Source of the DNA: Clostridiales bacterium
GTDB taxonomy: Bacteria; Bacillota; Clostridia; Oscillospirales; Acutalibacteraceae
Direction: 5' to 3'
NCBI GenBank assembly: GCA_019418545.1
Contig: DYBQ01000009.1
Span: forward strand, 1 to 17,533
Length of the DNA stretch: 17,533 bases
Part shown: positions 1 through 8,317 of the stretch, piece by piece
How the letters are laid out: the number at the start of each line of letters is the position of its first letter
Position numbering within the stretch: position 1 is the first letter of the stretch
Made by a program: the position numbers and the translations under genes
The notes under the pieces: model-generated
The model's input: the letters and a program-made list of their open reading frames with translations, nothing else
Database searches by the model: none
What the model was told of the DNA's origin: nothing

Positions 1-3000
1 GCCACCAACAGAGCCGCTCATGCTGTTGATGGAAGAAACTGCAGCAGCAATGCGACGCTCAAGCGCCTCTATCTCTTCAGCCTTACGGGCTATCTGATCC
101 ATCACGGAAATGTAGCTGTCCCTGAAGCTGTTCAATTTGTCCATGCGGCCAGAAAGAATTTCCGCTTCCCAGTTTGCGCCAAGCACCTGTGCGGCATTCA
201 GCCTGTCCTGCTGCTCCTGGTACGCATCCACTGTAGAAGTCCAGGCTTCCTTTATCCTTTCAAGCTCTTCAATACGTTTATTGTTTGCCTCAATTTCCTT
301 TTCTACATTGGTAAGCTCTTCCTGAATGGCAAGGTATTTGTCTCGGAAAATGATATAGGCTTCTTCCTTCTGGTTTAAAATATCCTGCTCAAATTCTTTG
401 CCAAACAGCATGTTTAATATCTGCTGGTTCTGTGCCTGCTCGTACAGGTCGGTTATTTCCTGCCACCTGTTTTTATACTCTTCGTAAGAATCTATAGATT
501 CCTGCAGCTTATCCTTTTCGCTTTGAAGGGCGTCTTCCAGCTTTCCTTTTTCCGTTTCAAGGTCACTGATTTGCTTGTCCGTTAAAGCGTCATTGTAATC
601 CTGCTGGGCATCGTCTATGGCGTTCTGGTCGCTCTGCCACACAAAGCCCACGCCCTCGCGATAAATGCGGATGGTTTTCTGGTTTTTCGCTCTATCCAGC
701 GCCGCCTTTTTCTTCTGAAGGTCTATTTCTTCCTTCTCTTTTTTATTGCGCTCTTCAAGGGCGTCTATCTCATCCTGTATCGCGTCTATCTTCGGCTGGT
801 ATTCGTCGTCCAGCGCATCCTGCGCGTCTTCAAGGCTTTCTATTTCCTTGTCAATGATGTTTATTACGGCGGAAAGTGCGGCGTCCATGTCGTCAAGCTG
901 GCCCTCCAGCATTTCCTTCTGGGCCTTATACATGTCTTCAAGGCGCGCTATCTCATCGTCAATGGCCTTGCTCACAGCGCGTATCACAGAATCATACAGG
1001 TCCTTCTGGTCGTTCAGTGCGTCCAGTTGGTCCTGCATCAGCTTTTTCTGTTCCTCTAAAAGCTTTTTCTGCTGCTCGTAGATATTGGCAACGGCTTGTG
1101 CCTGAGCTTTGTCTCCCTCATAGGTCGAAGAAGTAGCCGGGTTGCTGCTCGGCCGGTATCCGCCGCCATAGCGGTACGCATTGCCCTGTGCATACGAAAA
1201 TCCGCGGCTGCCAACAAAGCCCTGCGCCAAAAGGTCTTCCGTCTGCTCGTGGTTAAACACAATGGCGTTGCGCGGCAGGTTTACAAATTCCGCGCCGTTG
1301 TCGCCCACCGTGCGCCAGCGCCCTGATGCGGGGTCAACTACAATTTCTCGCCCCAGCTCTCCCACAAGGGCCCTTTGCGCCACACCGGTTCCCCAATTGC
1401 CATTGGCACGGGCTGTGCCCCACGCACTGTTAGCGCCTGTTTTAACCCCTCCGCGCGAGCCATGTTGTCCAGTTCCATTACTCTTTGTATTTTCTGTAAC
1501 GTTTACCGTGACGTTCTTTACATCTGGTATATTATCAAGATACCTTTGCACAGCCTCCAGTGCGCCTTGCGCCTGCGAGGTGTCCACGGTAAGGGAATAG
1601 GTCTGCCCGGTAGAATCCGCTATCCCGCTTATTTTCTCCTGTGTGCTGTCCAGCGCACCGTTTGCGCCGCTGGCGTCTATGTTCAGCAGCTTGGCGCCGG
1701 AAAGTATGGCGTTTATCTCTTCGGCGCTCCTGCCGGCTTCCTCAAGCCCCTCTGCATACACCTGCACTTCAAGCGGGGTAGGGGCCTCCAGCTCTGCCTT
1801 CTGAGCCAACAGGGCGTCCAATTCCTGCCTGGCTTCGGTGAGGTCTGCACCCACTGAAACGTCTCCAGCCTCATACTGCTGCGTCAGGCTGTCCACCTTT
1901 TCCTGTGCCGCCGTCACATCGGCGTCCACTTCAATATAGGCAGTAACCTTTTCCTGCGCCTTTGCCTTCAGGCTGTCCACCTGCTCGTTGGCTTGTTGCA
2001 GCTTCGCAAGAATGTCATTGTATGCAGAAGAATCCGGCGAAACCTGCTCCAGTTTCTGCTTCAGTGCATCCGCATTGGTCTGTGCGTAGTAAAGCGCATC
2101 GCCTATCGACTGGAACTGTTCATCCCGCGTGTCAAACTCAAAGCCGTATTCTTCAAGCTCTCCAAAAATCGCCTGTGCCATTTCCGGCGTTATTTTCAGC
2201 TTCTCAACAAAGTCCTCTGTGCGAATGCCGTCTACAACGCTGATAAAGCCGTCGGCGGCCTCCGTCATCAGCCCTTCGCTGATAGCGTCGTCAAGAAAAT
2301 GGTTTATGCCCTCGGCGCCTTCTGTCAGGTATCTTTCCAGCTTGTCAAGGTAGTTCTGCACTTCCTCCTGCGGAATGTCCTCCGGCACAAGGAAGCTGAC
2401 AGCCGCTTCATATTTCCGTGTGCCGATCTTGCCGCTTTCCAGCCCGTCCTGAATGGCCTTCATAGCCTCCATGGCGTCATCGTACATGTCGCCGCTCTCC
2501 GGCGCGCTCTGTGCGTTCAGCCAATCCTGGTAAGCGCCCGTGGCCTTCAAAATGCTGTCGCGTAAAAACAGGTAAGAGTCACAGGTCTCCGCTATCTGGT
2601 TATTCTCTGCCACAAGGCTGTCTATCGTTTCCTGCGTGATTTTCACGCCGTTCACCATGGCAGAATCCTTGTCCTTCAACGCGGCAGTGTATTCCTCTAT
2701 CTTTCTGGCGTTTTCCAAATACGTCTGCTTTTGCAGGGCGTCATCCGCCTCCAGAATTGCCATTGCCTCTTTGGCCTTCGCGTCCGCAAGGGCTCTCGCT
2801 TCCTCCGCGTTTATCTGCATGGTGCCGTTGGTATATTCAAGCAGCCGGGCATAATCGCTGTCTGCGGTTATCAGCGTTTGATACGCTTTCTGCGTAATGC
2901 CAACTCCCGTGGCCTGTTCTGCAAGCGCAGTGTTCAGGGCGGAGTAAGAGGAAAGCAGCTTGTTAATGGAACCTGTTACATCTTTTTCGGTGGAAACCGC

Positions 3001-4626
3001 ATTTACCGCATAATTTTCATATTCTTTTGCAATATGCTCCAAAACAGCAATAATCTCTTTGCTGTCTTCCGGCACAGTAGAGGCAAGGCTGTCCATTTGC
3101 GCAAGCAACGGCTGCACGGCATTGTAATATTCCTCTTGGCTTATCGCCCCGCTGTCAAGCTGGGCCTTTAATGCTTCAAATTCCTCAACGGGTATTTTAT
3201 CCTGCATGACAACAAACGCCTCGCCAAGGTCCTTTGCTGCCACCTGCATTTCGGCATAACTCTTAGAGGGGTCGGCCGCCACCTGCACAAGCATCTGGTT
3301 AAACTCATCCAACAAGCCGGTGTCTATCTTGCTGTACCACGTTTCATTTCCTTCTCCAAGCGCCGCCCACTGGGCCAAAAACTGCCCGGAAGATTGGTTA
3401 ATGGCGTCTATCGCATCAAGCTGTGCGCCCAGCAAGTCTATCTGGCTGCTCCACTGCTGTGCCTCACTGTCCGAAAGGCCAATGCTCTCCTGCAACAGGG
3501 CTACAAATTCCGTTTTCTTGTCTACAATCGCCTGAAGCTGGTCCAGGTTGTTGATATTCACCCGGTCCAAATCTATCCCCATGGTTTCAAGGCTCTTTGC
3601 CATTTTCCCTTCCGGGTCAAGGTTCGCCGCGTCGCGCAGCATGGCAAGCTCTTCTGCATAGGTGCTCAAAATGGGGGCAATTTCTTTCCGTGCGTCTTTA
3701 GCCTCTGCCTGATTGCCCTTTATAATATCCTCTCCGGAGGCAAAGTATTCACGCTGCCGTTCTTCGTTTAACTGCTTTTGCAATTCAATCGCCTGCGCGA
3801 TTACCGAGTTGTTGTCAAGCAGCGCAACGCCTTCATCATTATATCCCTTTACAAGGGATGGACTTATCCCCGCTATTTGTGCTACAATTTCTTTGTAGCG
3901 GTCATACTGGTCTGCCGAAAGGCTTATGTTCTTCGCGTTTTCATCCACGCCGTTCGAAAGCTCGGTAAATTCGTTTTGCAGGCCTTCCAGCGTCTTAATG
4001 TTGCTCTCAATTTCGCTGGTTGCACTTTCATAGGCATCCTTCAGCTCATGGGCTTTTTCAATGGCGCGTTCATCGGCCGTCACAAGGTATTCAATGCCTC
4101 GCACAATCCCCATAACAGCTGCCGTAACACCAAGCGAAATCAACATATTTTGGGCCATGGCCAGCGCCTTTGTCGCCACAGTTGCTGCCTTTGCCTGCGC
4201 AGCAGAACTTTTCAGAGCCATGCCAAATTGTTTTTGCGTAGGGGTTACAAGCGCTCCGGCCTCATTGACCTGTATAGTCGCCTTGGCATACTCCTTACTT
4301 TCCTCGGTTACATCTTTAAGCCCATCAATAGTCTGAGCAATTGTTGTGTCATCCCATATGCCACCAGTTGCATTAGCTTTCTTTTTGGCATCTTGAAGAC
4401 TCTGAACTATCCTGTTCCAAGATTCAAATTGGAGTTTCAGCTTATCATCACTAATGCCACCAAATCCAAACAGTGCCCCAAGCTTTCCGCCTACAGTGGG
4501 CATCGTTTGCATTGTCTCCCGAACTTCGCCCCATGCTTCAGAAAGGCTCTTAACCTGCGCAGTTACCTGCGTGATGCCGTTAAATTGTTTTGCTTCAATT
4601 CCATTCCCCGTGAATAAAGTCAATAT
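1..4626 (-). CDS. Tail tape-measure protein, exon 2 (3' part, runs out of window)
   Basis: A single minus-strand frame stays open from 4626 to base 1: 1542 codons, with the end outside the window. It continues the protein begun at 12456. The first part is helical, with a hydrophobic stretch around 4110-4170. Around 1240-1370 it carries the motif group GELGREIVV, VGDNGAEFVNLP and AIVFNHEQT, which is typical of long Firmicutes phage tape-measure proteins. From about 1100 to 1 it is heavily charged coiled coil, with runs of E, K, D and Q. It has no start codon or ribosome binding site of its own at the left of the intron: the ATG at 4638 is in another frame and hits a stop 14 codons later. It therefore depends on splicing to exon 1. 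Joined, the product exceeds 2170 residues; at the known rule of about 1.5 angstrom per residue that implies a tail over 300 nm. The exact first base is uncertain: 4626 or 4620, both in frame. Confidence 0.85.
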   Translation of the reverse strand, partial: MLTLFTGNGIEAKQFNGITQVTAQVKSLSEAWGEVRETMQTMPTVGGKLGALFGFGGISDDKLKLQFESWNRIVQSLQDAKKKANATGGIWDDTTIAQTIDGLKDVTEESKEYAKATIQVNEAGALVTPTQKQFGMALKSSAAQAKAATVATKALAMAQNMLISLGVTAAVMGIVRGIEYLVTADERAIEKAHELKDAYESATSEIESNIKTLEGLQNEFTELSNGVDENAKNISLSADQYDRYKEIVAQIAGISPSLVKGYNDEGVALLDNNSVIAQAIELQKQLNEERQREYFASGEDIIKGNQAEAKDARKEIAPILSTYAEELAMLRDAANLDPEGKMAKSLETMGIDLDRVNINNLDQLQAIVDKKTEFVALLQESIGLSDSEAQQWSSQIDLLGAQLDAIDAINQSSGQFLAQWAALGEGNETWYSKIDTGLLDEFNQMLVQVAADPSKSYAEMQVAAKDLGEAFVVMQDKIPVEEFEALKAQLDSGAISQEEYYNAVQPLLAQMDSLASTVPEDSKEIIAVLEHIAKEYENYAVNAVSTEKDVTGSINKLLSSYSALNTALAEQATGVGITQKAYQTLITADSDYARLLEYTNGTMQINAEEARALADAKAKEAMAILEADDALQKQTYLENARKIEEYTAALKDKDSAMVNGVKITQETIDSLVAENNQIAETCDSYLFLRDSILKATGAYQDWLNAQSAPESGDMYDDAMEAMKAIQDGLESGKIGTRKYEAAVSFLVPEDIPQEEVQNYLDKLERYLTEGAEGINHFLDDAISEGLMTEAADGFISVVDGIRTEDFVEKLKITPEMAQAIFGELEEYGFEFDTRDEQFQSIGDALYYAQTNADALKQKLEQVSPDSSAYNDILAKLQQANEQVDSLKAKAQEKVTAYIEVDADVTAAQEKVDSLTQQYEAGDVSVGADLTEARQELDALLAQKAELEAPTPLEVQVYAEGLEEAGRSAEEINAILSGAKLLNIDASGANGALDSTQEKISGIADSTGQTYSLTVDTSQAQGALEAVQRYLDNIPDVKNVTVNVTENTKSNGTGQHGSRGGVKTGANSAWGTARANGNWGTGVAQRALVGELGREIVVDPASGRWRTVGDNGAEFVNLPRNAIVFNHEQTEDLLAQGFVGSRGFSYAQGNAYRYGGGYRPSSNPATSSTYEGDKAQAQAVANIYEQQKKLLEEQKKLMQDQLDALNDQKDLYDSVIRAVSKAIDDEIARLEDMYKAQKEMLEGQLDDMDAALSAVINIIDKEIESLEDAQDALDDEYQPKIDAIQDEIDALEERNKKEKEEIDLQKKKAALDRAKNQKTIRIYREGVGFVWQSDQNAIDDAQQDYNDALTDKQISDLETEKGKLEDALQSEKDKLQESIDSYEEYKNRWQEITDLYEQAQNQQILNMLFGKEFEQDILNQKEEAYIIFRDKYLAIQEELTNVEKEIEANNKRIEELERIKEAWTSTVDAYQEQQDRLNAAQVLGANWEAEILSGRMDKLNSFRDSYISVMDQIARKAEEIEALERRIAAAVSSINSMSGSVGG

Positions 4627-4632
4627 CTCTTG

Positions 4633-4662
4633 TTGCCATAAATTGTAGTGTGTGAGTACAAT
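4633..4662 (+). promoter_or_regulatory. Promoter for the zinc-ribbon gene, inside the intron 3' hairpin
   Basis: TTGCCA (4633-4638), an 18-nt spacer and TACAAT (4657-4662) resemble a housekeeping promoter reading plus, about 33 bp before the ATG at 4696. The -10 box is one strand of the hairpin predicted in the intron RNA on the other strand, so the same bases seem to serve both roles. Not tested; similarity by eye only. Confidence 0.45.
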
Positions 4663-4666
4663 TTAC

Positions 4667-4678
4667 GAATGTTTGTAG
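4667..4678 (+). repeat. 12-bp inverted repeat, left copy (GAATGTTTGTAG)
   Basis: GAATGTTTGTAG reads inward on plus here and inward on minus at 10204-10193. The pair brackets the whole cargo. In the intron transcript the two copies can form a 12-bp stem (11 bp if the first G stays in P9). It could also be read as the terminal repeat of an inserted element, but the outer bases fit the ribozyme structure exactly. Confidence 0.8.
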
Positions 4679-4695
4679 TACAGGGAGGAAAAATC

Positions 4696-5769
4696 ATGGC
4701 TTTAATTAAATGCCCAGAATGCCAAAATGAAGTATCGGATAAGGCAACTTCTTGTCCTCATTGCGGCTTTCCAATTCACAATGTTGAAAAAAATGATAAT
4801 CCCGAAGAGGTTAAAACATCACAGGGGAAACCACCAAAAATAAAAAAGGCGAAGCACAAAGGGAAAATGAAAGTGGTCGTAATCTCCTTGTTGCTTATCT
4901 TGATTGCCTCACTTTCAGCAGGGGCTTTTTTTCTCTACCCTAAAATCAAATATGAGCAAGCAATAGTAGCGGAAAATGAGGGCGATTATGAAAAAGCTGA
5001 AAAAATTTATTCTTCTTTAGGAGATTATCAAAATTCTGCAGAGCGTGCAGAATATATGGCTTGGGTTCAAACTGAAGTAGGAGGATTTTTACACAGCTTA
5101 AAAACAGGCCTTTCAGAACGATGGGCCCTCAGTGACGAAGTTGGAGATGTATACACAGCTCCCGTTAGCGAAGTGCAAAATATGGTTCAAAAAGAGTTGA
5201 ATGCAGTTATTGGTTACAAAACAATTGACTTTGAAAATAACACATTCGAAAGTCATGTTAGAAATTACATTTTTGCACTTGAGACATCTTTTGAGGCTGC
5301 AGAATCATTAAGTGAGCTCCCTTCAGAAGGTAATGAAAAATGGCATGACGCCTACATGTGGAGAATTAAAGAGTTGGCGTATTTCCAAGATTGCGGACTT
5401 AAAATGGATAATGAAGAAGACCAAAAAACGCTGGATGAACTAATAAAAGAATCTGAGTCTCACGAAGATGACCAAATGGTAGATGTCCAATTATCCGCTG
5501 GCTTCAATAATGCCACCTTCGAAGAATATGGTGGCGCAGTATATATTGAAATCCGAAACACCACACAATACACATTAGATTATATGTATTTAGATGTAAG
5601 CTTTCAAATGGACGGAGTGCAAGTAGGCGAAGACACTTCCAATACTGTTCGAAATGTTTCCCCAACCGAAACAATGAGGTTCACTGTCATTCCACCACGA
5701 GGGAAAAATTGGAACTATATAGAATTTACTTCTGACCAAGGAATTCAATATGATTATGTAAGAAAGTAA
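4696..5769 (+). CDS. Membrane-anchored zinc-ribbon protein
   Basis: 357 residues. The start at 4696 is chosen because AGGGAGG sits 8 bases upstream; longer versions in the same frame lack this. Residues 5-23 form a zinc ribbon, C-x2-C then C-x2-C (CPEC and CPHC). A Lys/Pro-rich linker and a single membrane segment (about 60-81) follow. Just outside the membrane is a short TPR-like unit (YEQAIVAENEGDYEKAEKIY, then GDYQNSAERAEY). The C-terminal 110 residues are beta-rich (VYIEIRNTTQYTLDYMYLDV) and resemble the FxLYD-type domains found in many Firmicutes envelope proteins. The zinc ribbon is probably cytoplasmic and the beta domain outside. The gene is first in the cargo at the left edge, antisense to the tape-measure transcript. 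Function is unknown; a role in envelope sensing or exclusion is only a guess. Confidence 0.8.
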   Translation: MALIKCPECQNEVSDKATSCPHCGFPIHNVEKNDNPEEVKTSQGKPPKIKKAKHKGKMKVVVISLLLILIASLSAGAFFLYPKIKYEQAIVAENEGDYEKAEKIYSSLGDYQNSAERAEYMAWVQTEVGGFLHSLKTGLSERWALSDEVGDVYTAPVSEVQNMVQKELNAVIGYKTIDFENNTFESHVRNYIFALETSFEAAESLSELPSEGNEKWHDAYMWRIKELAYFQDCGLKMDNEEDQKTLDELIKESESHEDDQMVDVQLSAGFNNATFEEYGGAVYIEIRNTTQYTLDYMYLDVSFQMDGVQVGEDTSNTVRNVSPTETMRFTVIPPRGKNWNYIEFTSDQGIQYDYVRK

Positions 5770-5806
5770 TAGCAGAATTGCGGATATATGTGGTAGGAAC
5801 AGCATG

Positions 5807-5971
5807 CTATCTGACTTTCTTGTTCTCAATTCTGTCGAGAATTTTTTCTATAAAGTCAAATATTCCTTTTATAAACTTTGAGGGGAATACAATCGCATAT
5901 GCTGCAACTCCTCCAACCAAATAAATAATGATGAATGATATGATGGCAGAAAGACTATTATTAAAACTCAT
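5807..5971 (-). CDS. Small membrane protein (54 aa, MSF family)
   Basis: The start at 5971 is set by GAGGAGG six bases upstream. One hydrophobic segment (SAIISFIIIYLVGGVAAYAIV, about residues 8-28) is followed by a basic, amphipathic tail (FIKGIFDFIEKILDRIENKKVR). It shares its layout with the 54-residue protein at 6638-6802: both begin MSF, both have the membrane segment ending in a V-x-P step near residue 30, and both end in Lys/Arg. It is last in a leftward run of four small membrane genes and converges on the zinc-ribbon gene 37 bp away. Small holin-like, toxin or inhibitor peptides have this form, but nothing specific is recognised. Confidence 0.6.
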   Translation of the reverse strand: MSFNNSLSAIISFIIIYLVGGVAAYAIVFPSKFIKGIFDFIEKILDRIENKKVR

Positions 5972-6034
5972 TTTTTCCTCCTCAAAAGGTATGAAATTCA
6001 AGAGGTAAAACAGCAGGGGAAAGTCGAAAGGTTG

Positions 6035-6211
6035 TTAAATCATGTTGAAGTCGTCTTCCCATTGCGATATTTTTCCGCCACTTATCTTGTCAAGCCATTC
6101 TATAAAGTTGTAAAATGCATCTGTAGCTAAATAAATATATAAAATTGCTGCACTTGCAGCCCATGGCGCTAGAAAAAACAATACGAATATTATACTATTT
6201 TTTAAATCCAC
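6035..6211 (-). CDS. Small membrane protein (58 aa)
   Basis: The preferred start is the GTG at 6211, nine bases after AAAGGA; a TTG at 6229 or an ATG at 6220 are alternatives in the same frame. One long hydrophobic segment (IIFVLFFLAPWAASAAILYIYL) precedes an amphipathic, acidic tail (FIEWLDKISGGKISQWEDDF). It sits between two other small membrane genes in the same direction. No family is recognised. Confidence 0.5.
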   Translation of the reverse strand: MDLKNSIIFVLFFLAPWAASAAILYIYLATDAFYNFIEWLDKISGGKISQWEDDFNMI

Positions 6212-6265
6212 AGCAAGCATTCCTTTCAAGTGTGATTGTCTTATCCCATCAAAATTTTCTTCTAT

Positions 6266-6484
6266 TTATGACGGAAGAGAGAAAAGCACACCGAGAACAA
6301 AGGCGGTTACAACGTAAAAGATAATAAAGGATTTATCCTTATCATGAATGTTTGGCCCAATAGGCCCCACACCTTCACTTATGCTTTGTCGTTTTTCTTT
6401 TGTGCTTCCTTGTAGTGGCTCAAATGCCAATACCATGAGCAAAATTAAAGTGGACAGTATTGATCCCGATATTATAGCATCCAG
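6266..6484 (-). pseudogene. Small two-helix membrane protein, start unclear, possibly broken
   Basis: The frame ends with TAA at 6266 and encodes two hydrophobic segments (ISGSILSTLILLMVLAFEP and SFIIFYVVTAFVLGVLFSL) joined by a polar loop with PIGPNIHDKDK. No ATG, GTG or TTG in frame follows a good ribosome binding site: AAGGGGGT lies 9 bases before a CTG at 6484. Further upstream the same frame continues through EYIAEVDLREITDVPQGG to a TAA, and before that TTG AAA ACT TTA ATA TTT GTT TTG. This looks like one longer gene cut near its eighth codon by a nonsense change. It is either a decayed gene or one using a CTG start. It lies in the leftward run of small membrane genes. Confidence 0.45.
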
Positions 6485-6637
6485 TAAATTTACACCCCCT
6501 TGAGGTACATCTGTTATTTCCCGCAGGTCAACCTCTGCAATGTACTCTTACAAAACAAATATTAAAGTTTTCAAACCTTCTGCAATACTCCTTTTTAGGG
6601 TGTGATTGCTTCAATATATCAAAAAACAGAAAAAACT

Positions 6638-6802
6638 TTATTTCTTTCCTTTTCTTTTAAACACCCCGAAAATCTTCTTTGTAATTCTTGACACTGCTTC
6701 CATTGACTCCATAGGGTACACAAGCACATATCCATAAAGTAAAGCTGAACAGAAGGCCCCAGCAAGAAGGGGAATTAGGATTATGTAATCGATAAAACTC
6801 AT
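6638..6802 (-). CDS. Small membrane protein (54 aa, MSF family)
   Basis: The ATG at 6802 follows AAGGAG, 13 bases upstream. The protein has one hydrophobic segment (YIILIPLLAGAFCSALLYGY) and a basic tail (ITKKIFGVFKRKGKK). It resembles the product of 5971-5807 in length, MSF start, the Y-P step after the membrane segment and the amphipathic basic end, so the two are probably diverged copies. It is first of the leftward small-membrane-protein group and divergent from the gene at 6862. TATAAA in the gap (about 6822-6830) may serve as a -10 box for either direction, but this is weak. Confidence 0.55.
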   Translation of the reverse strand: MSFIDYIILIPLLAGAFCSALLYGYVLVYPMESMEAVSRITKKIFGVFKRKGKK

Positions 6803-6861
6803 TCTAAAGAAACTCTCCTTGTTTTATAAATTTAGTTTTCTGCTTTTTGAAGGTGACGGTT

Positions 6862-7305
6862 TTGAAAAATAAGAAAGAGTGGGGAAATTCTAGCTTTTTA
6901 ACAATACTGTTAGTGCCCTTCTTTGTTATCTTTTTATTTTTGTTGTTTGTCTGCGAGGTAATACCCGTCCACAAGGAAAATATAATAGATTCCGTTATGG
7001 CTGCAAGCGCGATTGTCATTCCAATCACTTTAGGCTGGATGCAACATAAAACAGAAAAGGGAAGAGAACGGCTAGAGCAAAGCAATAAAGAAACAATTAT
7101 AGCGATGGAAGCAAAGCTAGAAGAAATGAGAAAACTCCAAACATCTTTGGAAGCAAAACAGGAAGAAATGAAAAAGCTCCAAGCCGATGCAAAGCAAACG
7201 CTTGAAGCTATTAAAAAAGTGAAAATAACGAATTCCAATATAGATATTTCCAGCAAGGGGACATCGCTCAATTTAAGAAATACCACTATTGGCGATATGC
7301 TCTGA
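6862..7305 (+). CDS. Membrane protein with long coiled coil
   Basis: 147 residues from a TTG at 6862, chosen because AAGGTGA lies 5 bases upstream; a TTG at 6847 is possible. There are two hydrophobic segments (FLTILLVPFFVIFLFLLFV near the N-terminus, and SVMAASAIVIPITLGWM), then a charged coiled coil of about 60 residues with a repeated unit (AKLEEMRKLQTSLEAKQEEMKKLQ). The C-terminus is short and polar with NSNIDISS and LNLRNTTIGDML, like a small beta-roll. It is first of three genes reading plus: the next begins 27 bp on after AAGGAGGG. Architecture suggests a membrane-tethered cytoplasmic rod that may oligomerise. No family recognised. Confidence 0.65.
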   Translation: MKNKKEWGNSSFLTILLVPFFVIFLFLLFVCEVIPVHKENIIDSVMAASAIVIPITLGWMQHKTEKGRERLEQSNKETIIAMEAKLEEMRKLQTSLEAKQEEMKKLQADAKQTLEAIKKVKITNSNIDISSKGTSLNLRNTTIGDML

Positions 7306-7332
7306 TAAACCTATGAAAAAGGAGGGCCTTAC

Positions 7333-7650
7333 ATGCCCGAAGCACCTGCAAACACATCATTCGTTGAAGTTCCAAGCATGACGTTCATGCGCGCCAATAA
7401 ATCATTCCCTGGTTCATACAAGGGAATGCGCTGGCGCGTTTATATTGAAGAAGATGCCATGAAAGCCGCCGTCTGGCCTAATCCCTATAGCTTCGAGCAT
7501 ACACAAAAAGGTAAAATAACGTTCGCATCTTTCTCTTTAGATGATGCAGGTTTTAATGCTGCCAAGCGTTGGGTAGAAGAACAATACTATTCCGACACCC
7601 CTCGTTGGGAAAAATCCAACCAAAACCAAGCGCCGTGGAGGGAAGAATAG
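7333..7650 (+). CDS. Hypothetical soluble protein (105 aa)
   Basis: The ATG follows AAAAAGGAGGG by seven bases. The protein is soluble and rich in aromatic residues (MRWRVYIEED, AAVWPNPYSFEHT, FNAAKRWVEEQYY) with no membrane segment or known motif. It is probably one small alpha/beta domain. It is the middle gene of the plus-strand cargo operon, 27 bp after the coiled-coil membrane protein and about 60 bp before the acidic tail-anchored protein, so the three may act together. I do not recognise a family. Confidence 0.65.
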   Translation: MPEAPANTSFVEVPSMTFMRANKSFPGSYKGMRWRVYIEEDAMKAAVWPNPYSFEHTQKGKITFASFSLDDAGFNAAKRWVEEQYYSDTPRWEKSNQNQAPWREE

Positions 7651-7713
7651 AGGAAGAGTCCTGTTTATTGTACACACCCTGCAGTAACATAAAGTCATTG
7701 GGAGGTGCGCAGT

Positions 7714-8226
7714 TTGTCAGATAATGATTATGGGTTCTATGGCTCCGGTCTTGATGGTTATGTCCACTATAAACAGTCTTTTGACAATATTTCGGGCGGC
7801 GATGTAAGCATAGATAGTTCCGACAGTTTTTGCGGCGAAGATTCTTTCTGCGACTTTTCCGATGCAGAAGATGCAGAAATGGACGAATCACCAGACGCCA
7901 GCTTTTCGGATTACGACGACTTCGATTCTGATATGTCAGAATTTTACGATGGCCCTGTCGCCACCAAAGAAGATTGGGATGAAGTTATAGCAAACCTTGA
8001 TTCCGCGCAGCGAGCATTGGACGAGCTGGGCCGAAGCATTGACGAGCGAAACCGCCTTCTGGCAATGCAGGCAAAACCTCCGGTAGTTCCGCAGTCTACA
8101 AGGGCGGAAGAATCTCAGCCAAAGACAGAAGAAACTGGGCAATCCAGAGAGGAAGCATACACCATCATAGCTGTCATGCTCGCAGTTATTATGGTGGTTG
8201 CGCTTTTAAACACGGCAATTTCATAA
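7714..8226 (+). CDS. Acidic, low-complexity, tail-anchored protein
   Basis: 170 residues from the TTG at 7714, which lies 8 bases after GGGAGG; the GTG at 7705 overlaps that site and is less likely. Residues 1-80 are extremely rich in Asp, Ser, Phe and Tyr (for example SFCDFSDAEDAEMDESPDAS) and look disordered. A helical stretch (DWDEVIANLDSAQRALDELG) and a polar linker follow. The last 24 residues are one hydrophobic helix (IIAVMLAVIMVVALLNTAI), so the protein is probably tail-anchored, with the acidic part in the cytoplasm. It is the last gene of the plus cargo operon, ending 50 bp before a bidirectional terminator. The acidic region could mimic nucleic acid or bind a basic partner; that is only inference. 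Confidence 0.65.
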   Translation: MSDNDYGFYGSGLDGYVHYKQSFDNISGGDVSIDSSDSFCGEDSFCDFSDAEDAEMDESPDASFSDYDDFDSDMSEFYDGPVATKEDWDEVIANLDSAQRALDELGRSIDERNRLLAMQAKPPVVPQSTRAEESQPKTEETGQSREEAYTIIAVMLAVIMVVALLNTAIS

Positions 8227-8275
8227 GACGGTAATCTTGTTAAAACCTTGAATGTCCGATTCAAAGCTCCTTTAT

Positions 8276-8317
8276 AAAAACGCCCCGGCCTATTTTTCAG
8301 GCCGAGACGTTTTTTTA
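8276..8317. terminator. Bidirectional intrinsic terminator between convergent cargo operons
   Basis: The stem is CGGCCT/AGGCCG with an outer AAACG/CGTTT, a loop rich in T, a run of seven T on plus and a T-rich tail on minus. It ends the plus operon (stop at 8226) and the minus operon (stop at 8315). It also lies across the tape-measure precursor RNA, so phage transcription must read through it. Confidence 0.85.

Larger units (their letters stand above)
4627..4678 (-). ncRNA. 3' end of the group I intron: closing stem strand, hairpin and splice site
   Basis: Read on minus, CUACAAACAUUC (4678-4667) is the exact complement of the sequence right after P9 (10204-10193). It is followed with no gap by a hairpin: GUAAAUUGUA, a 9-nt loop, then UACAAUUUAU (4666-4638; nine Watson-Crick pairs and one G-U). 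Then come 11 nt ending in GAG and exon 2 (ATA TTG ACT). The elements abut like stacked helices, as expected of a P9 extension that brings the 3' splice site to the core. The terminal G could be 4627 or 4621; both keep the reading frame. No P10 pairing with the internal guide could be drawn. Confidence 0.65.

Noticed and set aside
746..3171. Many plus-strand open frames of 70-190 codons over 137-4617
   Set aside because: They are shadows of the long minus-strand tape-measure frame and lack ribosome binding sites and plausible protein composition.
4638..4638. ATG on minus at 4638 as a new start for the left tape-measure part
   Set aside because: Its frame stops after 14 codons; the long open frame is a different one and has no start or ribosome binding site nearby.
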